Origin: an uncultured Roseicyclus sp.
Lineage (GTDB): Bacteria; Pseudomonadota; Alphaproteobacteria; Rhodobacterales; Rhodobacteraceae
Assembly: GCA_947500415.1 (NCBI GenBank)
Contig: CANMRT010000002.1
Location: 992,001 to 1,056,000 of the forward strand
Direction: 5' to 3'
DNA: 64,000 bases
Shown: positions 17,885 to 26,739 of the stretch, piece after piece
How the letters are laid out: the number at the start of each line of letters is the position of its first letter
Numbering within the stretch: the stretch's first letter is position 1
Translations under genes and position numbers: made by a program
The notes under the pieces: generated by a model
Database searches by the model: none
Told to the model about the DNA's origin: nothing
What the model saw: the letters and a program-made list of their open reading frames with translations, nothing else

Positions 17885-19029
17885 CAGATGACAGCCTCGA
17901 ATAGCGTGCGGAGGTTCTCTGCGTTGAGTTCAACCGGGTTGCCGCCACAGGACGGGTCGCGCAGCGCGCCCGCGACAAGGTCATCAATCCGGTCGACCGA
18001 AACTCCCATCTCGGACAGACGGCGCGGGATGCCGAGGCTGTCATTGAAGCCTTGGACGAAGGCGCAGAATCCGTCGAAGCCGCCTTGCACGCCCAAGTAC
18101 CCAGCCGCCACATCGAACCGCTCGCGGATCACGGGGGCATTCAGTTCCAGAACCGCAGGCATACAAACCGCATTCGTCGTCCCGTGGTGGGTGCCGAAAA
18201 TCGCGCCGACCGGATGGCTCAGCGCATGGATGGCCCCCAACCCCTTCTGAAAGGCCGTAGCCCCCATGGCCGCCGCACTCATCATATTGGCGCGCGCTTC
18301 AAGGTCCGCGCCGTTGGCATAGGCACGCGGCAGGTTCTCGATCACCAGCCGCATCCCTTCCAGCGCTATGCCCTGACTCATCGGGTGGTAATGCGGGCTT
18401 GAGAAGGCCTCCACACAATGGGCGAAGGCATCAAGGCCCGTGCCCGCCGTGATCGCAGGCGGCATTCCAACGGTCAGCTCCGGGTCGCAAATGACGACGG
18501 AGGGCAGGACTTTGGGGTGAAAGATTATCTTCTTCTCATGGCTTATGCTGTCCGTCAGCACCGACGCGCGCCCGACTTCCGAGCCGGTTCCAGCCGTCGT
18601 CGGGACGGCCACTATGGGGGCGATGGCGTCGGCATCCGCGCGGGTCCACCAATCGCCGATGTCTTCAAAGTCCCACACGGGCCGCGTCTGACCGGCCATG
18701 AAGGCCACCATCTTGCCGAGGTCGAGGCCGGAGCCACCGCCAAAGGCCACGACACCATCATGGCCACCGCTGCGATAAGCTTCGATCCCAGCAGCAAGAT
18801 TCACCTCATTCGGGTTTGGGTCGACGTCCGAAAATAGCCCACGCCCAAGACCTGCTCTTTCCAGAACATCCAGTGCCTGCGCAGTAATCGGCAAGCCCGC
18901 AAGACCCCGGTCCGTCACGAGCAGTGGCCGCGAGATGCCCGCCTGCGCACAGGCCTCCGCCATTTCCGAAATGCGCCCGGACCCGAAGCGAATTGTAGTC
19001 GGGTAGGACCAGTTTCCTGTCAGGCTCAT
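17884..19029 (-). CDS. Iron-containing alcohol dehydrogenase
   Basis: A 381-residue group III (Fe-ADH) enzyme. It shows the NAD-binding GGGSGLDLGK near residue 97, the VPTTAGTGSEV block and the metal-site histidines in DAFAHCVEAF, HALSHPVG and FGTHHGTTNA. Such enzymes interconvert alcohols and aldehydes with NAD. The gene overlaps the upstream VOC gene by ATGA and lies in an operon with a decarboxylase and a glutamine-synthetase-like ligase, so an amine-derived aldehyde or alcohol is a reasonable substrate (inference). Confidence 0.87.
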   Translation of the reverse strand: MSLTGNWSYPTTIRFGSGRISEMAEACAQAGISRPLLVTDRGLAGLPITAQALDVLERAGLGRGLFSDVDPNPNEVNLAAGIEAYRSGGHDGVVAFGGGSGLDLGKMVAFMAGQTRPVWDFEDIGDWWTRADADAIAPIVAVPTTAGTGSEVGRASVLTDSISHEKKIIFHPKVLPSVVICDPELTVGMPPAITAGTGLDAFAHCVEAFSSPHYHPMSQGIALEGMRLVIENLPRAYANGADLEARANMMSAAAMGATAFQKGLGAIHALSHPVGAIFGTHHGTTNAVCMPAVLELNAPVIRERFDVAAGYLGVQGGFDGFCAFVQGFNDSLGIPRRLSEMGVSVDRIDDLVAGALRDPSCGGNPVELNAENLRTLFEAVI

Positions 19030-19406
19030 TCAGCAGCTCCATCTTTGATCGGTTGGCCCGCCATGAACAGGAACGGCCCGTGGATTAAGTGGAATTCCCT
19101 TTGGCCGTAGAGCCGGTCAAACGGCGCGCGTCGATGGGAATCCGGCAGTTTCGCAATTGCCGCCTGATGGCTGTGCCAAATCGCACCGATATCATCGCAA
19201 TCCAGGTAGATCACAATCTGCCGGGCTGGATCATCCATATCCGCATCGGGCGGCGCGTTGATGAAGCGCACGGCGCCATTGCCGCTTTCGCAATAGGCGT
19301 GGCTTTCGCTTCGGAACGCGGTTTCAAACCCCAGACAATCGCGCATGAAGGCGCAGGCCGCGTCGATGTCGACCACGGGAAGCATGGCTGTTGCGTCGCG
19401 GATCAT
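19026..19406 (-). CDS. VOC family protein
   Basis: A 126-residue single vicinal-oxygen-chelate module with the usual start (AMLPVVDIDAACAFMRDCLGFETAF) and the closing strand REFHLIHGPFLFMAGQP. The function is unknown. It is coupled by 4-base overlaps to both neighbours, the glutamine-synthetase-like gene before it and the alcohol dehydrogenase after it, and so shares their pathway. Confidence 0.72.
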   Translation of the reverse strand: MIRDATAMLPVVDIDAACAFMRDCLGFETAFRSESHAYCESGNGAVRFINAPPDADMDDPARQIVIYLDCDDIGAIWHSHQAAIAKLPDSHRRAPFDRLYGQREFHLIHGPFLFMAGQPIKDGAAE

Positions 19407-20764
19407 GCTTTTTCAAACCCGCGTGCGATTTCGTAGTCGGTGACTGCGCGGTCAAACTCCTCAATCTCCCATTCGGCGGCGCGGGCGTAGTGGTCGATCA
19501 CCTCGTCGCCCATGGCGTCCCGCAACATGCCGGAGCCGAAAAGTGCGGCGCGGGCGTCACGCAGGTTGCCGGGGATTTGAGGCGCTTCGCCATCGCCATA
19601 TGCATCCCCAGAGAAGGCATTCTGAAGCGTCAGCCCCTGCTCGATCCCGGCGAGACCGGCGGCGAGCATAGCCGAGAGGCCCAGATAGGGGTTCATATCC
19701 GCGCCGGGAATGCGGCATTCGACGCGTATGCCGCCAGTGCGCTCGCCCACCAAACGGAAGGCGGCGGTGCGGTTGTCGACGGACCAGACCAGCCGCGTGG
19801 GTGCGAAGGTGCCCGCTGCGAAACGCTTGTAGCTGTTGATATAGGGCGCGAGGAAACAGGTTATATCGGGCGCGTAGGTCAGCAAACCCGCCATGTAGCT
19901 GTCCATCAATGCAGACTTACCCAAGGGAGCATCGGCATCGCGGAAGGCGTTTTCCCCATCGCGGAACAACGACTGGTGGATATGCGCGGCGGACCCCACA
20001 CTATCGGGCGACAGTTTCGCCAGGAAGCTTGCGGCATGGCCCTGCTGGTGGGCAATTTCTTTCACCGCGTGTTTTGCGATCATGTGGTGATCGGCGCAGG
20101 CGAGCGCGTCGGCGTAGCGGATGTTCAACTCCTCCTGCCCGGCCTCAGCCTCCCCTTTCGACCCCTCAACCGGCACGCCCATGGCGCGCAGATGGTTGCG
20201 GATCGGACGCATCACCGGCTCCTCTTTGGAGGTCTGGAAGATATGGTAATCCTCGTTGTAATGGCTGATCGGTTTGAGAATTCGGAAGCCCCCATTGGCG
20301 ATCTCATCGTGAGTGCCGTGGAACAAAAAAAACTCAAGCTCCGTCGCCATTACGGGACTCAACCCAACGGCCTCCGCCCGAGCGATCTGGCGCTTCAGCA
20401 TCTCGCGTGGTGCATGGGGCACCGGCGCGTGGGAGTGGTGGTCGATTACATCGCACAGCACCATCGCGGTGCCGTCGAGCCATGGGACCGGGCGCAATGT
20501 GCTGAGGTCAGGCTTCAGGATGTAGTCGCCATAGCCCTTTTGCCAGCTGGACGAGGCATAACCTTCGGGCGTGGCCATGGCGAGGTCTGTGGCCAGCAAG
20601 TAGGTGCAGCAATGGGTTTCGCCTTCAGCGACATCCAGAAAGGCCTCCGCATGGAAGCGTTTGCCCATAAGGCGGCCTTGCATATCGACCATGCAGACCA
20701 GCACGGTATCCACGGCACCAGAGCTAATCTGCGCCTTCAGCGCCTTATAGGTCAGAACTGTCAT
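19403..20764 (-). CDS. Glutamine synthetase family gamma-glutamylamide ligase
   Basis: A 453-residue member of the glutamine synthetase superfamily, nearer to gamma-glutamylputrescine-type ligases than to GlnA. Visible motifs are the metal-binding ELEFFLF, the SAAHIHQSLF block with the active-site His, APYINSYKRF and NRTAAFRL. The ATG at 20764 is preferred over the one at 20770 because GGGGG precedes it at proper spacing. Lying between an amino acid decarboxylase and an alcohol dehydrogenase, it may link an amine to glutamate; the amine is not known. Confidence 0.82.
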   Translation of the reverse strand: MTVLTYKALKAQISSGAVDTVLVCMVDMQGRLMGKRFHAEAFLDVAEGETHCCTYLLATDLAMATPEGYASSSWQKGYGDYILKPDLSTLRPVPWLDGTAMVLCDVIDHHSHAPVPHAPREMLKRQIARAEAVGLSPVMATELEFFLFHGTHDEIANGGFRILKPISHYNEDYHIFQTSKEEPVMRPIRNHLRAMGVPVEGSKGEAEAGQEELNIRYADALACADHHMIAKHAVKEIAHQQGHAASFLAKLSPDSVGSAAHIHQSLFRDGENAFRDADAPLGKSALMDSYMAGLLTYAPDITCFLAPYINSYKRFAAGTFAPTRLVWSVDNRTAAFRLVGERTGGIRVECRIPGADMNPYLGLSAMLAAGLAGIEQGLTLQNAFSGDAYGDGEAPQIPGNLRDARAALFGSGMLRDAMGDEVIDHYARAAEWEIEEFDRAVTDYEIARGFEKA

Positions 20765-20806
20765 CCACATCCCCCGCTTTGGCGCACTTTGCCAAGGACG
20801 GCGCGA

Positions 20807-22204
20807 TTAGGCGAGGGTTGAATGCACCTCCGCGATGACATCACCGGCCATCATCACATGATCCCGCGTGGTGTCGAATTGCCCGACGCTGAAGCGGATC
20901 ACCTTGCGGCCCTCATGGGCACCTTGGGTCAGGTATATGCGGCCATCGTCGTTGAGCGCGTCGACGAGGCGTTGCTGGCGGTCGTCGTCACCGGGACACC
21001 GGAAGGTAAAGAGACTCAGGATCGGGTCTGTCACAATCTCGAACCCGTCCATGCCGCGGATCACCTCGCAAAGCTCTTCCGCCCAAGCGACATGGTTGCG
21101 GATGCGTGCGCGAAGTCCGTCGAGGCCATAGGCGCGGATGAGAAACCAGATCTTTAACGCGCGGAAACGGCGGCCAAGCGGGATCGTCCACTCAGAGTAA
21201 TTTGTAACAGGCGAGCCAGAGGTTCTCAGGAATTCGGGCTCGATCTTCAGGGTGTTTTGCTGTGGTGCGGGGTCGCGAAGGAACTGGACGGAGCAATCGA
21301 ATTGCGCGCCCATCCATTTGTGCGGGTTGAAGACGATGCTGTCGAAACCTTCGACACCGTTCCAGAAATCCGCGCGAAATTCAGGGCAGATCATCGCAGA
21401 ACCCGCCCAGGCCGCATCTAGGTGGGTGTAGAGGCCTTCACGTTTCGCAACTTCAATGATCCCCGTCAGATCGTCCGACGCGCCGATCCCCGTGCCGCCG
21501 GTGCTGCCAATGACCCCGGCAGGCACATGCCCCGCCGCGCGGTCGGCCGTGATCGCGGCTTGCAATGCGTCGGTGTCCATCGCGAACCGAGAGCCGTGCG
21601 TGGGAATTTTCACAAGGTTTTCCTGCCCGATCCCAGCCACCCAACAGGCGCGGTCGATAGATGAATGCACCCCGCCTGAGCAGTAGATGCGCAGGTTGCC
21701 CTTTGCGTTCAGTCCTTCTCGGTTGCCCGAGTAGCCGGTGGCCTTTTCGCGCATCGTCAGGACGGCGGACAACGTCGCGGACGAGGCGCTGTCCTGAATG
21801 ACGCCAGTGAAGCTCTCTGGCAGGTCCATGGCCTGACGCAGCCAATCGATCATCACGCCCTCGATCTCGGTCGCGGCGGGCGAGGTCTGCCACAACATGC
21901 ATTGCGCGGCGATGGTGGTGACGAGGAATTCCGCCAGCATTGAAGGCGGCGCTGCATTGGCTGGGAAATAGGCAAAGAAACGGGGGTGTTGCCAATGGGT
22001 GATCCCGGGCATCGCGATGCGCTCAAAGTCATCCAGGATCGTTGCCATACCTTCCGGTCCATCCGGCGGGGCCGCGGGCATTTGCGCGGCGATCTCTCCC
22101 GGTTTGGTTTGTGCGCGGACGGGTTTTTCCGCGAGCGTTTTGTGATAGTCCGCCGCCCATTCGCTGATTTTTGCGCCCCATTCGGCGAATTCATCCCAGT
22201 GCAT
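20807..22204 (-). CDS. Pyridoxal-dependent aromatic amino acid decarboxylase
   Basis: A 465-residue group II decarboxylase. The N-terminal block ITHWQHPRFFAYFPANAAPPSML and the pyridoxal-phosphate lysine in FNPHKWMG (about residue 297) are diagnostic. The family turns Trp, Tyr, Phe or DOPA into amines. The ATG at 22204 matches the family N-terminus (MHWDEFAEWG), although the frame is open upstream inside nagA. This start overlaps the nagA stop by 14 bases, so translation is coupled. The substrate cannot be fixed from sequence. Confidence 0.87.
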   Translation of the reverse strand: MHWDEFAEWGAKISEWAADYHKTLAEKPVRAQTKPGEIAAQMPAAPPDGPEGMATILDDFERIAMPGITHWQHPRFFAYFPANAAPPSMLAEFLVTTIAAQCMLWQTSPAATEIEGVMIDWLRQAMDLPESFTGVIQDSASSATLSAVLTMREKATGYSGNREGLNAKGNLRIYCSGGVHSSIDRACWVAGIGQENLVKIPTHGSRFAMDTDALQAAITADRAAGHVPAGVIGSTGGTGIGASDDLTGIIEVAKREGLYTHLDAAWAGSAMICPEFRADFWNGVEGFDSIVFNPHKWMGAQFDCSVQFLRDPAPQQNTLKIEPEFLRTSGSPVTNYSEWTIPLGRRFRALKIWFLIRAYGLDGLRARIRNHVAWAEELCEVIRGMDGFEIVTDPILSLFTFRCPGDDDRQQRLVDALNDDGRIYLTQGAHEGRKVIRFSVGQFDTTRDHVMMAGDVIAEVHSTLA

Positions 22205-23354
22205 TGTGGATCTCCTTCCCACCCCGCCAGACCGCATGGATTTGCGACAAGTCGCCAGCGATATGGACCATATCGGCGGGTGACCCGGTGTTGAGACGCC
22301 CCACGCCGCCACCCAGAAAGGCCACATCTGCCGGAATTGCCGTCGCCATCGCCAGCGCCTGTTCAAGCGTCGCGGCACCCCAACTCACGAGGTTGCGGAT
22401 GGCTGTCAGCAGGTCAAGGTCCGCCCCGGCCAAGGTGCCATCTTCCAGCGTTAGACGCGCGTTCTCTCGGTAAACGGTGCGACCGTTGAGCCTGAAGCTA
22501 GTGGCGTTTGTGCCCGCCACGGCCATAGCGTCCGACACCAGAAAAATGCGCCCTGGCCCGGTCTTTGCGGCAAGGGCTGCGCGGACGCTCGCGGGGTGGA
22601 CGTGGATGCCATCAACGATCAACCCGGCAGAGACGCCGCCATTCGCGAGCGCCACACCGACCATGCCGGGTTTACGGCTTTCCAGCTGGCTCATGGCGTT
22701 GAAGAGATGCGTGAAGACAGACGCGCCAGCGGTGATTGCGTCGGTTGCGATGTCGAATGAAGCGTTGGAATGGCCGAGGGCGACAAGGATGCCCGCCTCT
22801 TTCATAGCTTCAATCTGGCCGGTCGTTACTGCCTCAGGTGCAACCGTCAGTTTCAGGCAAGGCAAATTCTCCGCCACCTCCAGATACCGCGCCAGATCGA
22901 CATCCTCCATCGGGCGGATCAACTCGGCGCTATGTGCGCCCTTCCTGGCAACATCCAGATGCGGCCCTTCCAGATGGAGCCCTGCAATGCCTGGCACGCC
23001 CCCGACAGCAACAGCGTCAATCGCGGCGCGGGTCTGCTCCGGTGTGTCGGTAATCAATGTCGGAAGAAAGGAGGTCACCCCAAGCTGAACGTGAGCGTCG
23101 GCAATGGTTCGCAGTGTCCCTACACTTGGGGCGTCGTTGAACATGACGCCGCCGCCGCCATTGACTTGCAGGTCCACAAATCCCGGGCAAAGGAGGCCAC
23201 CATTCAGCTCAACTATCTCCGCGCCTTCGGGCACACTCTCTGCAGCAACGACTTCTTCGACGACGCCATCCGACACCACCACGGCCTGCCCTTTGTACAA
23301 GGTCGCGCCGTCAAAAATCTCGGCTCCGATATAGGCGTATCGCGGCGCAGTCAT
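22191..23354 (-). CDS. nagA: N-acetylglucosamine-6-phosphate deacetylase NagA
   Basis: A 387-residue amidohydrolase that removes acetate from GlcNAc-6-phosphate. The metal and substrate motifs are all present: PGFVDLQVNGGGG, LHLEGPHLD, LGHSNASF, THLFNAMSQL, DGIHVHP and VSDAMAVAG. It is first in a minus-strand operon and is transcribed divergently from a DeoR regulator. The partners in this operon are amine enzymes rather than NagB or a sugar transporter, which is unusual. Confidence 0.9.
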   Translation of the reverse strand: MTAPRYAYIGAEIFDGATLYKGQAVVVSDGVVEEVVAAESVPEGAEIVELNGGLLCPGFVDLQVNGGGGVMFNDAPSVGTLRTIADAHVQLGVTSFLPTLITDTPEQTRAAIDAVAVGGVPGIAGLHLEGPHLDVARKGAHSAELIRPMEDVDLARYLEVAENLPCLKLTVAPEAVTTGQIEAMKEAGILVALGHSNASFDIATDAITAGASVFTHLFNAMSQLESRKPGMVGVALANGGVSAGLIVDGIHVHPASVRAALAAKTGPGRIFLVSDAMAVAGTNATSFRLNGRTVYRENARLTLEDGTLAGADLDLLTAIRNLVSWGAATLEQALAMATAIPADVAFLGGGVGRLNTGSPADMVHIAGDLSQIHAVWRGGKEIHNALG

Positions 23355-23478
23355 TGAGTTGATCCGTGGAAAGGTCGGCCCCGCAGGTGTCCGGCACCAG
23401 CATGGTTCAGGTCAAGGGCGAAAGACCCTTGCGGGACGGGGCATCGATCCGCCACAAAGTCGCGCAGGAGCGCCGACC

Positions 23479-24243
23479 ATGAAAAGCAGTTTTCGCCAGA
23501 CCGAAATCCTCGACATCGCCCGCCGTGACGGCAAGGTCACGGTTGACGGCTTGGCGGGGCACTTCGACGTCACCGTGCAGACCATCCGCCGCGACCTGAG
23601 CGAGTTGGACGAGGCCGGGCATCTGGCGCGTGTGCATGGTGGTGCGGTCCTGGCGTCCGGCACAACGAACGTCGCCTATGGGGAACGTCGCGCCCACCTG
23701 GCCGAGGAAAAAGCCGCCATGGCGCGTGCCTGTGCTGCGCAAATTCCCAATGATTGCTCAGTCTTTCTGAACATCGGCACCAGTACCGAGGCCGTCGCCG
23801 CCGAGCTTTTGGACCATAAGAACCTGCTCGTCATCACCAACAACATGAACGTCGCACACATCCTTGAGCGGAACCCGGATTGCGAGGTTATCGTGACCGG
23901 CGGTAGCCTAAGGCGCGGCGATGGCGGGCTGATTGGTGCGATGACGGTCGATGCAATCCGGCGCTTCAAATTTGACTTTGCCGTCATGGGCTGCTCGGCT
24001 TTGGATGCCGATGGCGATGTGCTGGACTACGACATTCAGGAAGTGGGCGTCAGCCAGGCGATCATTACTCAAGCCCGTGCGCCGCTTCTGGTCGCCGACC
24101 ATTCCAAGTTTCAACGCAGCGCGCCGGGGCGGATTTGTTCGCTGGCCGATATGCACACGGTGGTGACCGACCAGCCCCTGCCCCCACGCCTTCGCAAATC
24201 TTGCGCCGACTGGGGAACAGAAGTTGTTGTTGCGGGGCCCTAG
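23479..24243 (+). CDS. DeoR/GlpR family transcriptional regulator
   Basis: A 254-residue regulator. Residues 6-57 hold the DeoR helix-turn-helix (VTVDGLAGHFDVTVQTIRRD), followed by the RVHGGAVL joint and a sugar-phosphate-sensing DeoRC domain (NIGTSTEAVAAEL, VVTDQPLP). The ATG at 23479 has AGGAG eight bases ahead; an open frame from 23359 is ignored. It is divergent from nagA by 124 bases and so is the likely regulator of that operon, with a phosphosugar as probable signal. Its end overlaps the convergent flavoprotein gene by 4 bases. Confidence 0.86.
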   Translation: MKSSFRQTEILDIARRDGKVTVDGLAGHFDVTVQTIRRDLSELDEAGHLARVHGGAVLASGTTNVAYGERRAHLAEEKAAMARACAAQIPNDCSVFLNIGTSTEAVAAELLDHKNLLVITNNMNVAHILERNPDCEVIVTGGSLRRGDGGLIGAMTVDAIRRFKFDFAVMGCSALDADGDVLDYDIQEVGVSQAIITQARAPLLVADHSKFQRSAPGRICSLADMHTVVTDQPLPPRLRKSCADWGTEVVVAGP

Positions 24244-26675
24244 GCCCTGAGACGCTTGAACTCAGGATCGTAGGGGCTTGCCGGGATCACGCGCGCCCCG
24301 ACCATTTCCCCACACAAGTCGAGTTGCATCTCAGCACCCGTTGCCGCCAGCTCCGGCTCCACAAAGGCATAGGCCAGGTTCTTGCCCACCCGATGTCCCC
24401 AATCGCCGGAGGTGATAGTGCCGACAACCTTAGGCCCGCGCATCAGCGATCCACCGCCATGGGCCGGCGCACGGTCTGTTGCGATCTCAAGGGTCACTAG
24501 CTGCTTTGTGGGTCCGGCTTTCTGACGCGCCAGAAGCGCATCCCGCCCGACAAAATCGCCCTTCTCCAGCTTCACGAAGCGCGACAGGCCCGTCTCGAAC
24601 GGATCAAATTCTGTCAGGATGTCGGCCTTCCAGTGCAGGAAGCCCTTCTCCATCCGCATCGACTCCACCGCGCGGGCACCGAAGATTTTCAGGTCATGGG
24701 CCTCCCCGGCCTCTCGCAACGCCAAGTAGGCTGCATAGAGCGAGGCATTGGGGACGTGGATTTCATAAGCCAATTCGCCGGAAAAGCTGACGGGCATGAT
24801 CGTCGCCGGGGCAAATCCCACATGAGCTTCGCGCACGCTCAGCCACGGGAAGGCCTCCGCCGACCAATCACCGCGCGCGCAGGCTGACAGCACGTCGCGC
24901 GATTTCGGACCGGCCAGAACAAGGATCGTCTGGTCGTTTGTCAGGGACCGGATCTGCACATCCTCATCATCGCGCAAATGGGCGGTCAGCCAATCCATAT
25001 CATGATATTCTGCGGCGGCGGCAGAGCCATACCAGACCCTCTCAGGCCCACGATCGCTGGCGGGCAGATTGGCGAAGGTCGCCTCGCCCTTCAGCATACC
25101 GTGGTGGTTAAGGAGGTATCCCAAGCCCACGCGCCCTTCCCGCTTGGCAACGGTCCCGCAGACCATCCGATCGAGGAATGCATGGCGGTCAGCGCCCGCG
25201 ATCTCAAACCGATTGAACCCGTTGACCTCGCAGAGTCCAGCATTGGTCTGAACATTCGCGACCTCTGCGGCCACGACATCAAAGGCCTCGTCGAAATCGA
25301 AGCTTAACGAAGGATGAAAGTCCGGAGACGGCTTGATGTAGTCCACTCGCTCCCATCCATTCACAACGGTGAATTCCGCCCCTTCCGCCGCAAGCACCGG
25401 CGTCAGTGGCGTGGTCTTCGCGGGGCGGCCCGCGGGGCGGTGTTCATGCGGGAAGTGGAAGCGGAACTCGTTCTGGTAATCCTCGATTGCTTTCAGCGCT
25501 GTTAGCTCCACGCTCGCGTGTCCCGTGAACCGACGCGGGTCGATCACCCAAGTGTCGTATTGCGCCTCGCCGTGCACGATCTGCTGCGCGAGAAGCCAGC
25601 CGTGGCCGCCGCCTTCGCCAACACCCGCGCGCAGGCCGATGATACAGAAAGCGTTGCGCTTGCCGGGGATCGGCCCGACCAGGGGCGCGCCGTCTATGGT
25701 GTAGGTGATCGGGCCGTTCACCACGCGCTTGATACCTACTTCTGTCAGCGCAGGCATCCGTTCAAACGCGCCCTCCAGAACGTCCATCACACGGTCCAGA
25801 TCATCCGGGCAGAGGTCGTTGGAGAATGCTGGGCTGATCCCGTCCATGCCCCAGGTCTTGCAATCCTGCTCGTAGAATCCAACCAACAACCCATTCTTTT
25901 CCTGCCGCGAATAATAATCGCTAATCGGGCAGCGCAGCAGCGGCATCCGGTGGCCCGCCTCGGCTATCGCAGGGATATCTTCGGTGACGAAATACTGATG
26001 CTCCATCGATGCGACCGGGTGCTGCACCCCCATCATCGCGCCCACTTCGTTTACACGGTAGCCACAGGCATTCACGACGATGTCCGCGTCAATGTCGCCC
26101 TTGTTGGTGTGAACCGTCCAAGTGTCATCCTTGTGTTGGGTAAGGCCCGTGACATCGGTGCTACGGTAAACCTCTGCCCCCGCCTTGCGCGCGTGAAACG
26201 CTAAAGCCTGACACAACTGCGCCGGGTCGATGTCGCCGTCTTCGCCGTCCCACAGCCCGCCCAAAAGGTTGTCGGTCGAGATCAGTGGGTGACGACGGGC
26301 GCATTCTTCAGCGTCAATCACCTCGAACTCCACACCCATCCCCCGCGCCATGGAGGAGAAATGGCGATACCCCTGCATCTGCGCTTCGGTATTTGCCAAT
26401 CGGATGCCGCCGTCGCCATGGTGGTAGCCAACCGGGTACTCGGGATCGTCGCGGAGTTTCTTGTAAAGCGCGATGGAGTGGCTCTTCAGCCCCACCATCG
26501 TCTGGTTCATCCCGAAACTCGTGACCTGCGCGGCGGAGTGCCAAGTGGTGCCCGAGGTCAGCTCATCCCGCTCGATCAGGACAACATCGGACCAACCTTC
26601 CTGCGTCAGGTGGTAGAGCGTCGAACACCCGGCAATTCCACCGCCGATGACGGCCACTTTCGTGCGCAATTTCAT
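24240..26675 (-). CDS. FAD-dependent dimethylglycine/sarcosine dehydrogenase-like protein with GcvT domain
   Basis: An 811-residue two-part flavoprotein. Residues 1-380 are a DAO-type FAD domain (GGGIAGCSTLYHL start, with the SGTTWHSAAQ site for covalent FAD in this family). Residues about 430-810 form the folate-binding GcvT/aminomethyltransferase domain. Such enzymes oxidatively remove a methyl group from N-methylated amino acids and pass it to tetrahydrofolate. It starts 64 bases after the reductive dehalogenase stop, so it may be the last gene of that long transcript or have its own promoter. Confidence 0.85.
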   Translation of the reverse strand: MKLRTKVAVIGGGIAGCSTLYHLTQEGWSDVVLIERDELTSGTTWHSAAQVTSFGMNQTMVGLKSHSIALYKKLRDDPEYPVGYHHGDGGIRLANTEAQMQGYRHFSSMARGMGVEFEVIDAEECARRHPLISTDNLLGGLWDGEDGDIDPAQLCQALAFHARKAGAEVYRSTDVTGLTQHKDDTWTVHTNKGDIDADIVVNACGYRVNEVGAMMGVQHPVASMEHQYFVTEDIPAIAEAGHRMPLLRCPISDYYSRQEKNGLLVGFYEQDCKTWGMDGISPAFSNDLCPDDLDRVMDVLEGAFERMPALTEVGIKRVVNGPITYTIDGAPLVGPIPGKRNAFCIIGLRAGVGEGGGHGWLLAQQIVHGEAQYDTWVIDPRRFTGHASVELTALKAIEDYQNEFRFHFPHEHRPAGRPAKTTPLTPVLAAEGAEFTVVNGWERVDYIKPSPDFHPSLSFDFDEAFDVVAAEVANVQTNAGLCEVNGFNRFEIAGADRHAFLDRMVCGTVAKREGRVGLGYLLNHHGMLKGEATFANLPASDRGPERVWYGSAAAAEYHDMDWLTAHLRDDEDVQIRSLTNDQTILVLAGPKSRDVLSACARGDWSAEAFPWLSVREAHVGFAPATIMPVSFSGELAYEIHVPNASLYAAYLALREAGEAHDLKIFGARAVESMRMEKGFLHWKADILTEFDPFETGLSRFVKLEKGDFVGRDALLARQKAGPTKQLVTLEIATDRAPAHGGGSLMRGPKVVGTITSGDWGHRVGKNLAYAFVEPELAATGAEMQLDLCGEMVGARVIPASPYDPEFKRLRA

Positions 26676-26739
26676 GGCGTCTCCTTCCTGAGCTGTCGGG
26701 CATCAGAAAGCGGCGAAAATCAACGCGATGCAAGCGCTT

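Noticed and set aside
19391-20821. 476-codon open frame on the plus strand
   Set aside because: It is antisense to the glutamine-synthetase-like gene, which has all family motifs.
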